Shown here: piece after piece, positions 5,486 to 6,005 of the stretch | How positions within the stretch are numbered: the stretch's first letter is position 1 | Layout: each line of letters starts with the position of its first letter | NCBI GenBank assembly: GCA_019115345.1 | Contig: DXDV01000122.1 | Location: 1-6,005 of the forward strand | DNA length: 6,005 nt | Origin: Candidatus Intestinimonas stercorigallinarum | GTDB taxonomy: Bacteria > Bacillota > Clostridia > Oscillospirales > Oscillospiraceae | Direction: 5' to 3' | Position numbers and translations under genes: made by a program | The notes under the pieces: generated by a model | What the model was told of the DNA's origin: nothing | The model's input: the letters and a program-made list of their open reading frames with translations, nothing else | Database searches by the model: none

Positions 5486-5514
5486 TTGACTTTTGCCGCC
5501 CGGACTCATAAAAT
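5486..5514 (+). promoter_or_regulatory. Sigma-A promoter of proS
   Basis: TTGACT (5486-5491) and TAAAAT (5509-5514) each match five of six consensus bases and are separated by exactly 17 bases. Transcription should begin near 5521, leaving a leader of about 32 bases with AAGGA (5539-5543) 9 bases before the ATG. The leader is far too short for a T-box, so this proS does not appear to be controlled by uncharged tRNA through that mechanism. The -35 box starts 28 bases after the kinase stop codon. Confidence 0.75.
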
Positions 5515-5552
5515 GGACCACGGGAAAAATTTCAAGAAAAGGATTGAGATAT

Positions 5553-6005
5553 ATGGCACAGGACAAAAAGCAGGTGGAGCAGATCACCGATATGGAGGTG
5601 GACTTCGCCCAGTGGTACACCGACGTGTGCAAGAAGGCGGAGCTCATCGACTACTCCAGCATCAAGGGCATGTTCATCTACCGCCCCTACGGCTACGCCA
5701 TCTGGGAGAACATCCAGCGCATCATGGACGCCGAATTCAAGAAGTGCGGCCATGAGAACGTGTATCTCCCCATGCTCATCCCCGAGAGCCTCCTCCAGAA
5801 GGAGAAGGACCACGTAGAGGGCTTCGCCCCCGAGTGCGCCTGGGTGACCGTGGGCGGCAGTGAGAAGCTGGAGGAGCGCTACTGCATCCGGCCCACCAGC
5901 GAGACCCTGTTCTGTGAGCACTACAAGAATATCATCCACTCCTGGCGCGACCTGCCCAAGCTGTACAACCAGTGGTGCTCGGTGCTGCGCTGGGAGAAGA
6001 CCTCC
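5553..6005 (+). CDS. proS: Prolyl-tRNA synthetase, archaeal/eukaryotic type, 3'-truncated by window
   Basis: The first 151 codons of a class II aminoacyl-tRNA synthetase that charges tRNA-Pro with proline in the cytoplasm; the frame is open to the window end. It begins MAQDKKQVEQITDMEVDF, followed by the family's DFAQWYTDVCKKAELIDYS opening. Motif 1 is at about residues 47-77 (ENVYLPMLIPESLL, Pro73), RPTSET at 113-118, and motif 2 around 139-151 (NQWCSVLRWEKTS, Arg146), which contacts ATP. The direct start on the catalytic core and the RPTSE/W-RDLPK-YNQW pattern fit the short type 3 ProRS (commonly about 470-500 aa) rather than the long bacterial form with an inserted editing domain; the part where that insertion would sit lies beyond the window. 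ATG 5553 has AAGGA 9 bases upstream. Confidence 0.93.
   Translation, partial: MAQDKKQVEQITDMEVDFAQWYTDVCKKAELIDYSSIKGMFIYRPYGYAIWENIQRIMDAEFKKCGHENVYLPMLIPESLLQKEKDHVEGFAPECAWVTVGGSEKLEERYCIRPTSETLFCEHYKNIIHSWRDLPKLYNQWCSVLRWEKTS

Noticed and set aside
4179..5489. A 436-codon plus-strand frame overlapping the kinase 3' half
   Set aside because: It is extremely rich in Gly, Pro, Arg and His, an off-frame translation of high-GC codons, and overlaps the HisKA, HATPase and receiver domains in another frame.
5474..5501. GGGCGG/CCGCCC inverted repeat as a terminator of the kinase gene
   Set aside because: The stem is only 6 bp with a 16-base loop, is not followed by T's, and encloses the proS -35 box; in this GC-rich setting it is probably chance.
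5515..5552. T-box or other riboswitch controlling proS
   Set aside because: The predicted leader is only about 32 bases, too short for a T-box specifier and antiterminator, and no T-box consensus is present.

Overview
The window is GC-rich and almost entirely plus-strand coding, with strong GC bias at third codon positions, AGGAGG-type ribosome binding sites and sigma-A-like promoters. Gene content (a Cys-containing XRE-type protein, an AIM24/TIGR00266 protein, a DUF975 membrane protein, a Cache hybrid histidine kinase and a short archaeal/eukaryotic-type prolyl-tRNA synthetase) suggests a gut Clostridia chromosome, most likely Oscillospiraceae (Flavonifractor/Pseudoflavonifractor/Lawsonibacter-like). 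The taxon is inferred from family resemblance only; no search was possible.

Layout. Positions 1-194 hold no gene. They carry three perfect or near-perfect hairpins in a row (1-22, 31-66, 71-125) and a TATAAT -10 box before a 172-aa helix-turn-helix protein with a CxxxCxxxC cluster (195-713). Positions 714-1028 hold a symmetrical operator-like palindrome beside a TAGAAT box, and a possible 38-codon gene (841-957). Next comes a tight three-gene run: AIM24 family protein (1029-1706), an unrecognised 56-aa protein 7 bases downstream (1714-1884), and a four-helix DUF975 membrane protein (1910-2641). This run ends in a roughly 92-base imperfect palindrome that begins at the DUF975 stop codon and is followed by TTTTT.

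Positions 2733-2949 hold a minus-strand terminator-shaped inverted repeat overlapping a probable promoter, then a leader with three predicted hairpins, the last touching the ribosome binding site of a large Cache-PAS-HisKA-HATPase-REC hybrid sensor kinase (2950-5457). A well-formed promoter then drives proS, of which only the first 151 codons are in the window.

How the genes may work together: the kinase is an orphan sensor here, with no HPt protein or DNA-binding response regulator beside it. The AIM24, 56-aa and DUF975 genes look co-transcribed, but no common pathway can be read from sequence. proS is a housekeeping gene with its own promoter. I see no clearly new defence or mobile system. 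The most unusual signals are the structured non-coding segments and the two small genes.
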